The position numbers were made by a program, and so were the translations under genes. A DNA stretch of 64,000 nucleotides from Maylandia zebra (lineage: Eukaryota; Chordata; Actinopteri; Cichliformes; Cichlidae), in assembly GCF_041146795.1 (NCBI RefSeq), contig NC_135170.1, positions 20,826,033-20,890,032 of the forward strand, given 5' to 3'. Positions 23,054 to 63,942 of this stretch are shown piece by piece. Position 1 is the stretch's first letter, and each line of letters starts with the position of its first letter. The notes beneath the pieces were generated by a model. The model worked only from the letters and a program-made list of their open reading frames with translations, was not told where the DNA came from and searched no databases.

Positions 23054-26000
23054 TCAAAGCGGATGCTAACTACAGACTGTTGTGGCTTTGATTATGACTT
23101 TGTAGCCAGTAACTGTACAGTTTATTTGCACTTCAAGTGAAAAAAACCCAAACTAAGGCCAAAGTGTTTTTGATTCATGCGGTACACAAGTGTGCCACAG
23201 GACTACTGCTTCATCACACAGCTCATTTTTGTTGGTCGATCTACTAACATTATTCTCTTCATTAAATGTTTTGTCTAATTTGGGAACTTTTGGATCTTAA
23301 AATGATAGGCATGCACAAATGCATGTTTGTTTTTTGATGAAATAAATGAAACATGCCATTTGTCGTTGCCTAGTTTTTGGCAGTTTTTGTACGGCAAATA
23401 AAAATAGCTGTTTTTTACATAAAATGACATCATTTAATTTCAGTTTTTCCTTCCTTCATGTCTCGGTCAGGTGTGAAAAACACTGTGGCTGTTCTGAGCT
23501 GGTCAGTCACAATGAATCTCTAAGTTTGATAGATGTAAAAATATCAGATTAGCTAGAGTTTGCATCAAATAAATGCTATTTTCTTACATAGTTCAGTTTT
23601 TTGGGGGTTTTTTTCCAGTCATGTTTTCTCTGAGTGGAAAAACTCCTGATGCTTCTACTTTGTGTCTTTGCTGCTTGACTAAAATAATGTGTTGTTGGTC
23701 ATTTTACTTTATGGTCTTAAATTAGTTCTTATTTCTTTGTTGTAGAAGTGTATATGTGGCTGTAGAGCAGGGGTCGGCAACCCTAGGCACGCATTCCGCG
23801 GCAGGCACGCGAAGGGTTAACCGACGGTGATATTCCGTTTTTATGGGCCGATGGTTTATTTTATTTATTTTGTAACGGTATAAACAATGAAAGATGGTGG
23901 ATTGGCCAGATGCTGGCCGGTGTATAAAAATAACTCAGTAGTTTGGTGGTGGCTATGGCGGAGCTTCCTCAGATTCAGTAACATTAGCAAGTGGTAGAGG
24001 CCAGCAGGTGGATGAAGGAAAGGGGAGGCAAGAGGAGAGCCCCTAGGCGGCCGCCGGTCCGAGTGTGAACTGAACTTCAGGTAAGAAGTTATGACCTGCA
24101 GTCTATCTGGGTCAGATATAAACCAAGTTTAAGTGGAGTTTATTTTCGTTATGCTGACTTTTTACAGTCAGTTACAACAACTGGTACTGCAGCTGGGTGG
24201 GTGCTATGATGTTACTGATAGTGAACTTTATTTTATTCATAAGGTTAGTAGAGTTGCCAATCGTCCTGTAAAAAGACGGAATGTCCCGTATTCAGAGAAA
24301 ATATTACGCGTTTCGTATTGAGGTGAAAAGGAACACAGTTTGCCCCGTGACTGACTCTTCTCTCATTCTCTCCCCCTCCTGTTGCTACTTCAATCATGAA
24401 ACTGATCAATGATCAGCTGATTGGCTTTTCTCTCTTGTTTGTTTATCGCTCACTTTGCGCCAGAAAGAGGAAACCAGTGGATGTCGCGCTAAACAACAGC
24501 AGCATGTTTAAGCTTGATCAGCTGTTGTTAGAATTGATTTAATATTAATTTCCAGTATCAGCTGATGTTTGCTGGAGCCACAGCTGTAAAAGCTGCTGGT
24601 CATGATGTCTGTTTGGATATGTGTTGAGAGGGAAACATGAAAATGAAACCAGGAGATGTCCTTACTGAATCATCAGAGCTGAACAGGTGATGGAGAAACA
24701 GGTTTACCCTTTAGGTGACATTAATGAGTTGAAGGGAAGTTATAAGGGAAGGAAGAAATACACGGATATATCCGTAGACTCCAGACACAATGCATTTTTG
24801 CGACTTTCAGGTGTATGGACCAATGTTTTATTTTCTGATCAAACCAGAAATCTTTAATGAGCAGCTAGACTTCTCTCGCATTAACTGGCTGAGTTAATGC
24901 CAGTTAATGCAACATTGAAGCAGCTGGAATCCATAGCTGTGTGTGTTCATGGAGCTTGCATTTTTACCTGCTGGGCATCACTACCTGACAAGTTTAACTG
25001 TCTTCAGAACATTGCAGAGGCCTTATTGACAGTACTTGGCTCTACATATCTGTGTGAGCAGATTTTCTCTCACATGAGTGTCTGAATGCTGGACACTCAG
25101 AGACCTGTGTCTCTGAGTGGGAGACCAGAGATCAGAGTGTATTAACAGACATGCCATATTGGCTCAGTTTATTTTTCTTATCATTGTTGTGAGGAGACCA
25201 TAAATAGCATTTGTATTTTCTGTTGTACAGTTCATTTGCTGTTATGGATAAAAAGTCGTTTTTTGTTTCAAAATAGCTGATAACTATTTGCTGATAGCTG
25301 CGAACAAATATAATTCTATAAAGTGGTTCTATATAGTGTGTAACGATTAATATAGAGCGCTATTAAATTTATTGCTAATGCAATCATATGGCACACTGAC
25401 TTCTGAGGAAATTTTAGATGGCACTCGTCATCAGAAAGGTTGCCTACCACTGCTGTAGAGTGAACACCACCTGCCGTCTTGGGAATCCTACCTGTTTTGA
25501 AAGCATACACACCTGGCAGGTAAAGCACAGCATCCACTGCTGTGGCTCCTTTGTAGGAACATGAAAGCACTGCTGTTCTGTCATAATTCCTACAGAGACA
25601 AACTGGATCTATTGATCCATTAGCCCTGTGGTCTTGTGGCAAATTCACTGTGGATGATTGGCTTAGCCAAAAAAAAAAAAACCCTCCACAAAACCACTGT
25701 TGTATTTGATGTGTGTATAACCTTGAGCCTATCTGTAGGCTCCATCTCTGTAACCAGTGCTCCAGTAGCAAGGTTAGCACAGATGCTATAATCAGAGACG
25801 TGTCCCTGGCTCATACTCTACAGTTTCTGGGTCATCCCTCAGCCCTCTGAGAGGGCCTCATGCACATGAGCTACAGAGGGAGACAGAGAGAGGCTGGGAG
25901 TGAGAGAGAGAAAGGTATTTATAGAAAAATGGGGCTTCGCTGTACCTTTTCTCGCAAAGAACCATTTCAGGACCAAGTGTGCATGTCCCAGTTTCCTGAT

Positions 26001-26328
26001 CGTCAGCCACAGGGTTTGGACTGAGGCTGCTTCACCCAGGATGGAGAACCTGACTTTCAGACACTCTCCCTTCTCCTCCAGCCTCCACCACCACTGCCTC
26101 AGATTGCTACTTCTCTGAGAACAGGGGGAGGCACTGGCCTACGTAATCTCCAAATGTGACCTCTCAGGTACACTTGATTTACTTACGTGGGTAGAAGCCT
26201 TTGGAGGTAGTGAGCTCAGGTGAGGAGCAGCGTGAGGGTGTCCTGGGACACTCTTTGGCTGCATCGGCCCCCAAGCTGGGGGTGAAGATAGGCTGGCTGG
26301 AACGTGCCCTGCCGCAAGCCGGGCAAGG
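23054..26328. other. Intergenic region e4f1-grid2ip
   Basis: Downstream of e4f1, AATAAA at 23341-23346 and again near 23396 are candidate polyadenylation signals. The middle is occupied by a hAT element (23768-25452). From 25453 to 26328 there is GC-richer sequence that should contain the long-form grid2ip promoter and 5' untranslated region. No upstream coding exon was recognised there. Confidence 0.55.
23768..25452. mobile_element. hAT-superfamily DNA transposon, degenerate, with intact 8-bp target duplication
   Basis: The element is flanked by the exact 8-bp duplication CTGTAGAG at 23760-23767 and 25453-25460. Its ends are CAGGGGTCGGCAACC on the left and, read inward from the right, CAGTGGTAGGCAACC: 13 of 15 match, as in Charlie-like hATs. 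Inside, 25015-25083 reads ALLTVLGSTYLCEQIFSHMS, the conserved C-terminal dimerisation block of hAT transposases, followed by a stop. Length is 1685 bp, and no full transposase frame remains. It is probably an internally deleted copy. Confidence 0.9.
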
Positions 26329-55138
<28,810 letters not shown>

Positions 55139-58100
55139 CACACATGCACATGTGGAGATTACAACATGCAGTTGTTCATACAGAACAAAGTATACCCAAG
55201 TACACAAACATCCTATATACATATACCAGTATATAAATACACTAACATACAAGCACATAAACCACACATCACAATACCAAGCAAAAAAAACAAGTTAGAT
55301 GAAGGGAAAAGCAGAAACATTGGCATCAAAGACAGATAATGTAGCTTTAGACCAGTGTTGTACTATATTATATGTATCTTCAATGATGAAGACCAGTCAG
55401 TAGACTGCAACCTTGTTTAACCTTCAGGATAACTCTGCTGTTTGATAGTCGCTCAGTAACATCGCATAGTTTAAGTAATATTTCTCTAAGCCCTCTAAGT
55501 TTAGGTCATTGAGCACCTGCATAGTGCGGTACGACAATGATTTAATAAAATCTTTGTGGCATAACCACGATTAAGACATAGATCCAAAAATAGATATTTA
55601 ATTTAAATATATTCACACTCGTTGGTTCAGATGAAAGTACAAAAAGCAGTTTTTGAATTAGTTTGACCTTTTTAAGGTGCCCACCGCACTGAATGTAACC
55701 TAAATTCTTTACTAAGTGATGCTTGTTTTCTTAAGTAAGTCCTCAGCTTAGGATGCTTTCTTTGCAGCACTCCTTTAGTTTCAGTGGAATTTTCCATTTT
55801 CTACCATGCCAGCTGTGGTGGTAAGATTTTTTTTTTGTATTGCTGTTGTATAATGCTTAACTCCTGACCCTACCAACTTGTGTATATTAATCATTGGCTC
55901 AAAGTCACTGTTGGTGGAATTTTCCATCTCAAACCGTGCCAATATACCAGTAGGATTTATTTATTTTTTGGATTGTTCATTTTGTTTCTGCATTGCTCCT
56001 ATATAATGCTTTACTTCTTATCCTACCAACATGTACGTATATAAAGGTGACACTGGCTCCAGTCTCGAAGACACTGATAACAGATTGCCGAAGTGGGATT
56101 ATGTGGATCTTACAGCGGGCACTGTGCAATAAATGAATGTTTAACTGTAGTCCACTGTTTGGTGTTATATCTATTAAAGTGTAAATAGGGATTATATTGT
56201 GCGTGTGGACTGTACAGAATAAGCCAGAATATGAAGAAAACATACGCTACAATTTATAAAGCACTTTGTTACTTTAATGTATTACCCAAGTATTTCTTTT
56301 ACTGAATGTGTGATATGATGGGACCATAGAGTTATACCACTGAGAGGGCGAAATATCATATCGTGTAGCAGCATTTGATATCATTTTCACACACAACTAA
56401 TAACGCAGTATACCAGCTGTTCAGATATTCCAGTGCTTTGTAAAAACTGAAGCTTATAGCTAATATTTTTTTGAAATCATAAGACAAATTATTACGGTAA
56501 CAGTTATGTGTGCAGTCAGTAAAACCTTTGTTTTCTAATGGTATAAGTTGTAATGTTCTGGCTAAAGTACAGAATGTAAACCTCTAAGGCACTGGCGTTC
56601 ATTTAAGGCCTACTAAGTGTTAAGTCTGTGTTTTGTATTGTAATCTAAATCTGACAAATATAAAGAGCTGTGTGAGATCCACATTTGGGTGAATGTCTTC
56701 TTCAGAATTTAAGCTGTCTTTATACAGGAATGCTGAATGGACTGTATTTATGCCAGGGCAAAATCAAACACCTCATATACCCGTGTCCTTACAACCTGAT
56801 TACTGCTCCACATGGCATTGCTGCAACCAGTTAATCTCTGCTACTGAGGTGCAGTGTTAATGAGCCTTTGTCTTTGTAAGATAAGCCTGTATCTGCATTT
56901 TTCTCTCCTGGACGTGAACACACACACAATCTCAATGTTACTTTGATAGCATACTATCACTGCCCACATCTTTAGTGTATTTTACATGCATTTAACACAT
57001 TCAGAAATCACAGTTATTTTACTGGCAACGGGACTCTGTTGTGAAAAGACTTCCCTGTGTGGAGTAATAAATCTCTTACATTTTAACTACACCGTGTTGT
57101 GGACGAGGTAAAAGTGGAGTTTGATCTTTTGGAATGGAAGAAGCTTTGATTCCCAAGTCATTCATGACACATTTGTGAATCGGTTGGCTTGCACGAGTTG
57201 ACTTGCAGAGAGCCCAGCTGGAATGATACAAAGTGTGACGGTGTACTGAAAGGTAAGCTTGTTTTATTCAATTAATATCCAACAGAAAGCCTAAGAGGGT
57301 AAAATGGCGAGCTGCAGTTGTTGCCGTTATCTCAGATATAGCTGTTTTGTCATTTTTAATTCTACTATATTGGAGGAACTTTGACTAAGTCTTAAACAAG
57401 CCAGCAGATGTGTTTAAGAGTGAAGTACTTTTGGTGCTGTATAAAGCAGTCTGTCTGACATGGTGGTCAACTCAACTGCACACGCGTACATATACTCATT
57501 GGCCACTTTATTAGGTACACATTGGGTTGCACAACTGCTCATGAAGGCAAATCTTTAATCATCTAATCACATGGCAGCAACTGTGCCAACTCAAGAGGAC
57601 ATGCTGAAGTTCTAACCAAGCATTGGAATGGAGGAGGTTTTTTTTATTAAGGTTGTTTGTGCAAGATGAGCTCGTCTAAATATTTCAGAAATTTTTGATC
57701 TGCTGGGATTTTCCCACACAACCAGGGTTTCAGAGAATAGTCCAAGAAAAGAGAGGATATCTAGTGAGCAGCAGTTCTCTGGGAGAAAATGCCTCAGACT
57801 AGAATGGCCAAACTGCTTCAAGCTGACAAGAAGGCAAATACCCACTTGTTGCAACTAAGGTATGCAGAGGAGCTTCTCTGAACACACAACATGTCAAACG
57901 TTTAAAGTAGACATGCTACAGTAGCAGAAGACCACACCGAATACCACTGCTGTCAGCTAAGAACAGGATACAGTTCACATGGATTCACCAACGTTGGACA
58001 AAAGGAGACTGTAAAAATGTTGCCTGGATGATGAGTCTTGATTTCTGCTGCACATTTGGATAGTAGAGTCAAGGTCAAGGTAACTTTATTTATACCCATA

Positions 58101-58507
58101 GGCAAGGTAAATTTGCTTTACAGAAAAATTATAGCATTTGGCATCCCTTCAAAAAAATAAAATAAAAAAAAGATTTGGTGTAAACAACATGAAAGCATGG
58201 ATCCGCTCTGTCAACAGTTCAGACTGTGGTGGCACAGGAGATTCCTGTCACATACGGTCAGCTGAGAAATCTGCAGCAACCGTGTGATGCTTTTGTGTCG
58301 ATCTGGATCAAAATCTCTGAGAAACGTTTGCTAAACTAACTGAATTTATGCCATGAAGAAAAAAGCCAGTCCAACCCAGTTCTAGCAATGTGTAAAAAAA
58401 AAAAAAAGTCTGGTAATTGGATTTTATGTCTGTGTTTAAGGTGAAAAGAATTTTCTACTTCATTCATTGTTGGCTCCTGAGACTGACTTTAAATTCTTGG
58501 ATTCCAG
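55139..58507. other. Intergenic region grid2ip-slc5a11
   Basis: The 3' untranslated region of grid2ip probably extends to an AATAAA at 56128-56133 or beyond. At 55786-56040 there is an imperfect tandem duplication of about 125 bases (both copies contain GGAATTTTCCAT and TATAATGCTT). A Tc1 relic occupies 57495-58400. The ATG of slc5a11 at 58508 directly follows TTCCAG, so a non-coding first exon upstream is likely; a candidate donor AAAGGTAAGC lies near 57250. Confidence 0.5.
57495..58400 (+). mobile_element. Degenerate Tc1-like transposon, TTGGCCACTTTATTAGG family
   Basis: It begins at a TA with CTCATTGGCCACTTTATTAG, the terminal repeat of a widespread teleost Tc1 element. It continues through recognisable transposase sequence (a stretch like ISEIFDLLGFSHTTRVSENS around 57690-57740, then RRPHRIPLLSAKNR around 57930-57980) with many indels, and ends in the family's 3' part (CAGTCCAACCCAGTTCTAGC). 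The right terminal repeat is lost. About 100 bases of unrelated sequence interrupt it near 58070-58170. Confidence 0.8.
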
Positions 58508-61500
58508 ATGACCTTTGACCTTCCAGTAGAACGCCAGGGGACCAGCGTGCCCCCATCCACATCGCCATCTCCAGGGCATGGCAGTACGCTTGACACCGTG
58601 GATATAGTGGTGCTGGTAATCTATTTTCTACTGGTGCTGGGAGTCGGCCTATGGGTAAGCACAGAAAATGATACCAACATTTTTACATGGCAATCTGTAT
58701 TCTTTGTCATACAAACTAAAACGAATTCAGATCTAATGCCTTTAAATATAAAACATATTGTGAAGACCTCTGTATAGTATCTGTATCAGTGCTTTTTTCT
58801 TACTTAATCTTTGCAATCGGCAAATGTCCTTCAATGAGAGCAGAGTGATCTGTATCAAGCTTTATCAGAATTTACATTCCACTTTTTTATATTGCCCCTT
58901 TTCTTGCCCTTCTCCTATAATTAACTTCCTTTGATAACCTGGATGCTCACAAATGGAGATTAAAGATCATATTACTGTCCAGCGACAGTAAGAATGCAGT
59001 GTTTTTTTGTTGATAACAACAAAGAAAACACCTCTAAATGTAAAAAGGTGGATTTGAGGTACCTGTGTTGACACATGAAGGCACATGAAGCTACAGAGTT
59101 CACCTACATGGGTGGATTTTGTAGCTCTACAAGCTAAAATAAGTGAGCCGGTGGGTCTGAAAGCCAGCCGGGATCTTTAGAAGCAGACGCATTGTGATCA
59201 TTTATACACAGAAGATACGAGGGATGTTTAGATTTGGGATTGGGCAGCGAAATTTGGGTTTTGTGGTCCCTGAGATATGTTGTCTTAGAAGTTTTAGAAG
59301 CCTTTTAACTTAATCTCTATCTTACAAATAGATTCCATCTCAGCATTATGAATAAATAGGTCTTCTGTTACTGTTACCTTTAAGAGGTTCTATAACATTT
59401 CCCATGTTTTTTCCAGTCCATGTGGAGGACAAAGCGCAGCACGGTGGATGGATACTTCTTAGCCGGGAAGAACATGACCTGGTGGCCGGTGAGTTGTGCA
59501 GAAACTCTATCTAGAGCACACTTTAAAAGTCAGATGGAGGCAAAATGTTCTGATTCGGACTCTCATCTATATTTAGGTGGGTGCTTCGCTGTTCGCCAGT
59601 AACATTGGCAGTGGACATTTCATCGGCCTGGCAGGGTCAGGAGCCGCAGCGGGAATTGGTGCCATTGCATACGAGTGGAATGTAAGAAAATAATCTGTCA
59701 AAAATAACTTTGATATGAAATATTAATAGGTTTAAATTCTTGATGGTGCTGATATTTGTTAACTGACAGGGTATGATGATGGTACTGCTGCTGGGATGGC
59801 TCTTCCTGCCCATTTATATTGCCTCTGGTGTGAGTTTTCTACACACACTCTGAACAAAAGAAACAATAAGTTGTTGCATGCATGATTTTGGTCATTTATT
59901 CCCCCGTGATCTCATAGGGCTTGACCTTATTTCTTCTACAGGTGACAACGATGCCAGAGTATCTGCAGAGGCGGTTTGGTGGTAGAAGAACTCAGTTGTT
60001 TATAGCCATCCTTTCCTTATTTATTTACATCTTTACAAAAATATCGGTAGGCTATAATCCACAATAGTGATTTATTTTGTGAAGCTTTATCTGGGTTAAT
60101 TTCTTTCTAGTTTCTTAGCATAAACCTATGTGTGTTTTTGGCCAGGTGGACATGTATGCAGGTGCCCTGTTCATTCAGCTTGCCTTACAATGGAACATCT
60201 ACCTGGCTGTGGTGCTGCTGCTGTTAGTCACTGCTATCTATACTGTAGCAGGTGAGCTACAGTCCCGCTCATGTTGGCTGTTCTGTATTTTACCAGCTTC
60301 TAGAAGTGCATAATGTGCTGTTTGCTGTTCACAGGTGGTCTGGCTGCAGTTATCTATACAGATGCAGCTCAGACTGCTATCATGCTGGCAGGAGCTCTGA
60401 CCCTCATGGGCTTCAGTAAGTGAGGATATGAGTGAAAATCACAGCTTCCAGTTTCCAACCCTTTATGATCCAGCTGATCTGACTATTTTGTCTCTATGTG
60501 TAGGTTTTGTGGAGGTTGGAGGCTGGAATGCTTTCATGGAGGGTTACGGCAAAGCCATCCCATCAATTCGTGTACCCAACTCGACCTGTGGCATCCCCCG
60601 AGAAGATGCTTTCCACATATTCAGAGATCCAGTGACTTCTGACCTCCCCTGGCCTGGTGTTATTGTCGGCATGTCCATCCCCTCCATGTGGTACTGGTGC
60701 TCTGATCAGGTCAGTGATTTTCAAAGCTAAAGTTATGAAAGTTAAAGTTATGAAAGGAAGCTTTCCCCTCAGAGAGTGTTTAATCGGTAGAGTTCAAATC
60801 AAAGGCTTCATAGGCAAACCTCGTTTCTACAGTGAAGGCAGTTCAGAGCTCGTGAGCCCTGATTTACCAACATGAGCATTAAAAATGAATTTAAGATGTA
60901 AGATGTCAAGAGATCTTTCATCTATAAAATATAAAAGTACAACTTAGAGCTTTTACATCTTGTTGACGCCGATTAAAAATTTTCTCTGGAGTACTCAGAG
61001 AGTTTTAATCTGAAAATCCTCATCTTGAGAATTACTCCGTAAAGAAGCTGGCATGTTTCAAAGGTCCAACTGAAGTGAGATAAGAAAAAGCACGGTTAGT
61101 TTTAATTAGCATTTACAGTCTTTCCAGATACACAGCAGCATCTGTTTAGCCCCTGATATCTTACAAATTCCTGAGTGATAGCAGTAAGCTTTGTGGTTCC
61201 ATTCTGCCTTACATTACACAGATATGTAGTTACCTGCTTTACATATATATATTTATATATATATTTATTGGTCAGCTTTTAATTCGGGACTCTCTGCAGG
61301 TCATTGTGCAGCGCTCTCTGGCTGCCAAGACCCTGACCCATGCAAAAGGAGGCTCCCTGCTGGCTGCGTACCTCAAAGTTCTGCCCTTCTTTGCCATCAT
61401 GATCCCCGGCATGATCAGCAGGATACTTTACACAGGTACAGTGAGAACTGTAGGCTGCAGCTGGAATACTGTGTTTGACCTTACTGCATATTATAACATT

Positions 61501-63942
61501 AGCCTCCATAATGGTGCTGAAAGTGTGTGAGGTATTTAGGTAACACTAAACAAAAATATTGTGGATATTTGAGTTTGACTGACGCGGGTGTGTTTCTACT
61601 GTGCATAGACGAAGTGGCTTGTGCAGAACCTGAGGTGTGCAGAGAGATTTGTGGCAATCCAGTGGGGTGTTCAGACATCGCTTATGCCAAACTGGTCATG
61701 GAGCTTCTTCCTGCAGGTGAGAGACTCTTTCTGCTGCACCTCGTTTCCTGCTTCATGCTTTACGTGACGAGTCTTTTATGGTAACTGTGCGTCTTTCCTC
61801 CCAGGACTGCGGGGCTTGATGATGGCTGTGATGATTGCTGCTCTCATGTCTTCGCTGACCTCCATCTTTAACAGTGCCAGCACCATTTTTACCATGGACC
61901 TGTGGAAGAGTTTCAGATCCCGTGCTTCTGAATGGGAGCTCATGATTGTGGGCAGGTATGTGACCGCGTCAGGGCATTCTGATATAAAACATGCAGCATG
62001 TATATCGTATGCTGAGCCTGAAGTTTGAGCAGAAAAGCATTTCTGCACTTTATTCTCACTTAGAGCATCTACATTTGGAAAACTGAGCATAGTATTAGTT
62101 CAGTAAGTCGATCTTGTTAATGCCAACCTGCGTAAACTTTTATGATTCAATCAACAAATCTCACACAGGGGACACTGTTTAAGTTGCTGCTGCTGCCTCT
62201 GCAAGCTATTTTGAATCCCACCCCCACCTCAGCTCCTTCTTTTTATGTTGTCTGACTTAATGAATGTAATGTTTGTGGTCTTTGATGCCTGCTCTGTTCT
62301 GTAAGAGGCGTTTTGATGCTGCTCTCCCCGCCTCCAGCTTTGCATGCATGCAAAATGAAAGAGTGGGGTGATCCCATAAGAGAGCTCATATATGAATTAC
62401 TGCAGATGGAAATAACAACCTACTTTAATTAAAGTGGTCCTGTCTGAGAAAGCTTTGTATAAGGCCCTTTATGTGAGCTCATCCACCAAACTTTACTCAA
62501 TAATGGCTAAATGCATTGTGTCGTTTAGATTCCAGCGCCTTTAGTTTTCTGCTCTTTGTCAAATCTGTGCATTGCAGAACCTCATTATTATTGCATAACG
62601 CCCGTTTTATGGTTTGATGTGTGTGCTGCAGAGTGTTTGTGCTTGTGTTGGTTGTGGTGTCCGTTTTGTGGATTCCAGTCGTCCAGGCCAGTCAGGGTGG
62701 CCAGCTCTTCATCTACATCCAGTCCATCAGCACTTACCTCCAGCCCCCCGTCTCCATCATCTTCCTCATGGGCTGCTTTTGGAAGAGGACCAATGAGAAG
62801 GCAAGATGTTTTTTCTTCTTCTTCAGAATGTTCTTGCGATTGATCAAGTAATTCATGGAAAATACACCCGCTGGTCACTTTATTAGGCACACCTGTTCAA
62901 CTTCTCGCTACTGCAAATATCTAAACAGCCATTCACATGGCAACAACTAAATGCTGCCATGTGACTGACAGACGTGTTCAAAACGACTTGCTGAACTTGA
63001 ATGTGACAATAAGGAAATTTAAGTGACTTGGCACAGTTGCTGTTTGGTGTGGCATGCTTCCAGCAACTTGTTGAATCTATGCCCTAAAGAAGTTAAGTTC
63101 TGAAGGCAAAAAGCAGGTCCAACCCAGCATTAGTGAGGTGTAGCTAATAAAGTGGCCGTTGAGTGTATATTCATGTTCCATTACACTGTGTATAATGCTG
63201 ATGTTTGACTCCCTCCCTGGTGCAGGGTGCTTTCTGGGGCCTGGCTATTGGCCTTGTGGTCGGGTGTATTCGTATGTTACTGGACTTCATCTACCCTGCT
63301 CCACTGTGCTATGAAGAGGACGACAGACCTGCAGTGTTAAAATATGTTCATTACCTCTACTTCTCCATGTTGCTGTCCTTCATTACCCTCGTTGTGGTGG
63401 TTGTAGTGAGCTTGGCTACAGAGGAACCAAAACCAGAGCAGGTGAAGCCACTGTTAACTTTCAAGAAAATGCCGACTGTCTTTAAACACACTTTTGCTAA
63501 GACATGAGCAATGGATGGATGGAAACATTACAAGGATCAGCTCATAACATCACTCTGTAGCACCACTAGGTGTCAATAATACCACAGGGTACATTTATAA
63601 TGAGACTGTCTTGTTAATTACCTTTTAAAGTCTGAAGAGAACATTTCAACATATGTAGTGTAAGTCGCACCTCTCTACAATACATAGATTTCTTTAACTC
63701 TCAGAAAGTTTGACTGTCACTTTTGTTTCTTTAAAAAAACAAAAAAAAAACAAAAAAAAAAAAACAGATTAGTCGACTCACATGGTTCACAAGACTCGAC
63801 CCAGTGAAGCCTCGAGAGCAGGTGTTTGCATCAGAGCAAAGCAGCACAACATTAGATGTAATTGCTATTCAGACTGATGATGTGGGAGCCACTGGGAGAG
63901 AGGTGGGAAGCAGCAATGGAAACGCGTGTCATCACAGGAAAG
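58508..63942 (+). CDS. slc5a11: slc5a11, sodium/myo-inositol cotransporter 2 (SMIT2), C-terminus beyond window
   Basis: SLC5A11 is a plasma-membrane Na+-coupled symporter for myo-inositol and D-chiro-inositol. Fourteen coding exons are visible: 58508-58654, 59417-59488, 59577-59681, 59770-59829, 59942-60046, 60146-60251, 60335-60415, 60504-60709, 61300-61435, 61609-61716, 61805-61955, 62632-62800, 63226-63441, 63768-63942, giving 612 residues. The gene continues past 64000 (human 675 aa); the missing exon should encode the last membrane helix. Family motifs: [84 protein letters not shown] and [20 protein letters not shown]. The Cys-rich extracellular loop [20 protein letters not shown] matches human SMIT2 rather than SGLT1. 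Exon 14 starts [13 protein letters not shown], very close to human VSHLTWFTRHDPV, which fixes the exon 13 donor at 63441. Intron 12 uses a GC donor; exon 14's acceptor is adenine-rich. Confidence 0.95.
60710..61299. other. slc5a11 intron 8
   Basis: 590 bases between exons 8 and 9. Apart from an ATAT-rich run at about 61243-61268 just before the acceptor, I see no element or conserved block. Confidence 0.6.
62865..63165. mobile_element. 301-bp MITE derived from the same Tc1 family, in slc5a11 intron 12
   Basis: The ends CACCCGCTGGTCACTTTATT and, inverted, CACTCAACGGCCACTTTATT are flanked by TA on both sides (62863-62864 and 63166-63167). The interior keeps only bits of the 5' and 3' parts (CATTCACATGGCAACAAC; TTGTTGAATCTATGCC; GTCCAACCCAGCATTAG), so it is an internal deletion derivative of the element type seen at 57495-58400. 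Confidence 0.9.
63732..63766. repeat. A-rich tract forming the 3' end of slc5a11 intron 13
   Basis: Adenine runs broken by single C residues end in CAG at 63765-63767, the acceptor of exon 14. The nearest pyrimidine stretch (CTTTTGTTTCTTT) ends near 63732, about 35 bases upstream of the AG. Confidence 0.9.

Noticed and set aside
25316-25780. 154-codon minus-strand open frame at the right edge of the hAT
   Set aside because: It crosses the element's terminal repeat and target duplication, so it cannot be an old gene; no similarity was recognised.
63442-63507. Stop at 63505-63507 as the normal end of slc5a11
   Set aside because: Exon 14 at 63768 continues the human-like sequence (LTWFTR) in the right phase, so the stop is in intron 13. 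It matters only if that intron is retained.
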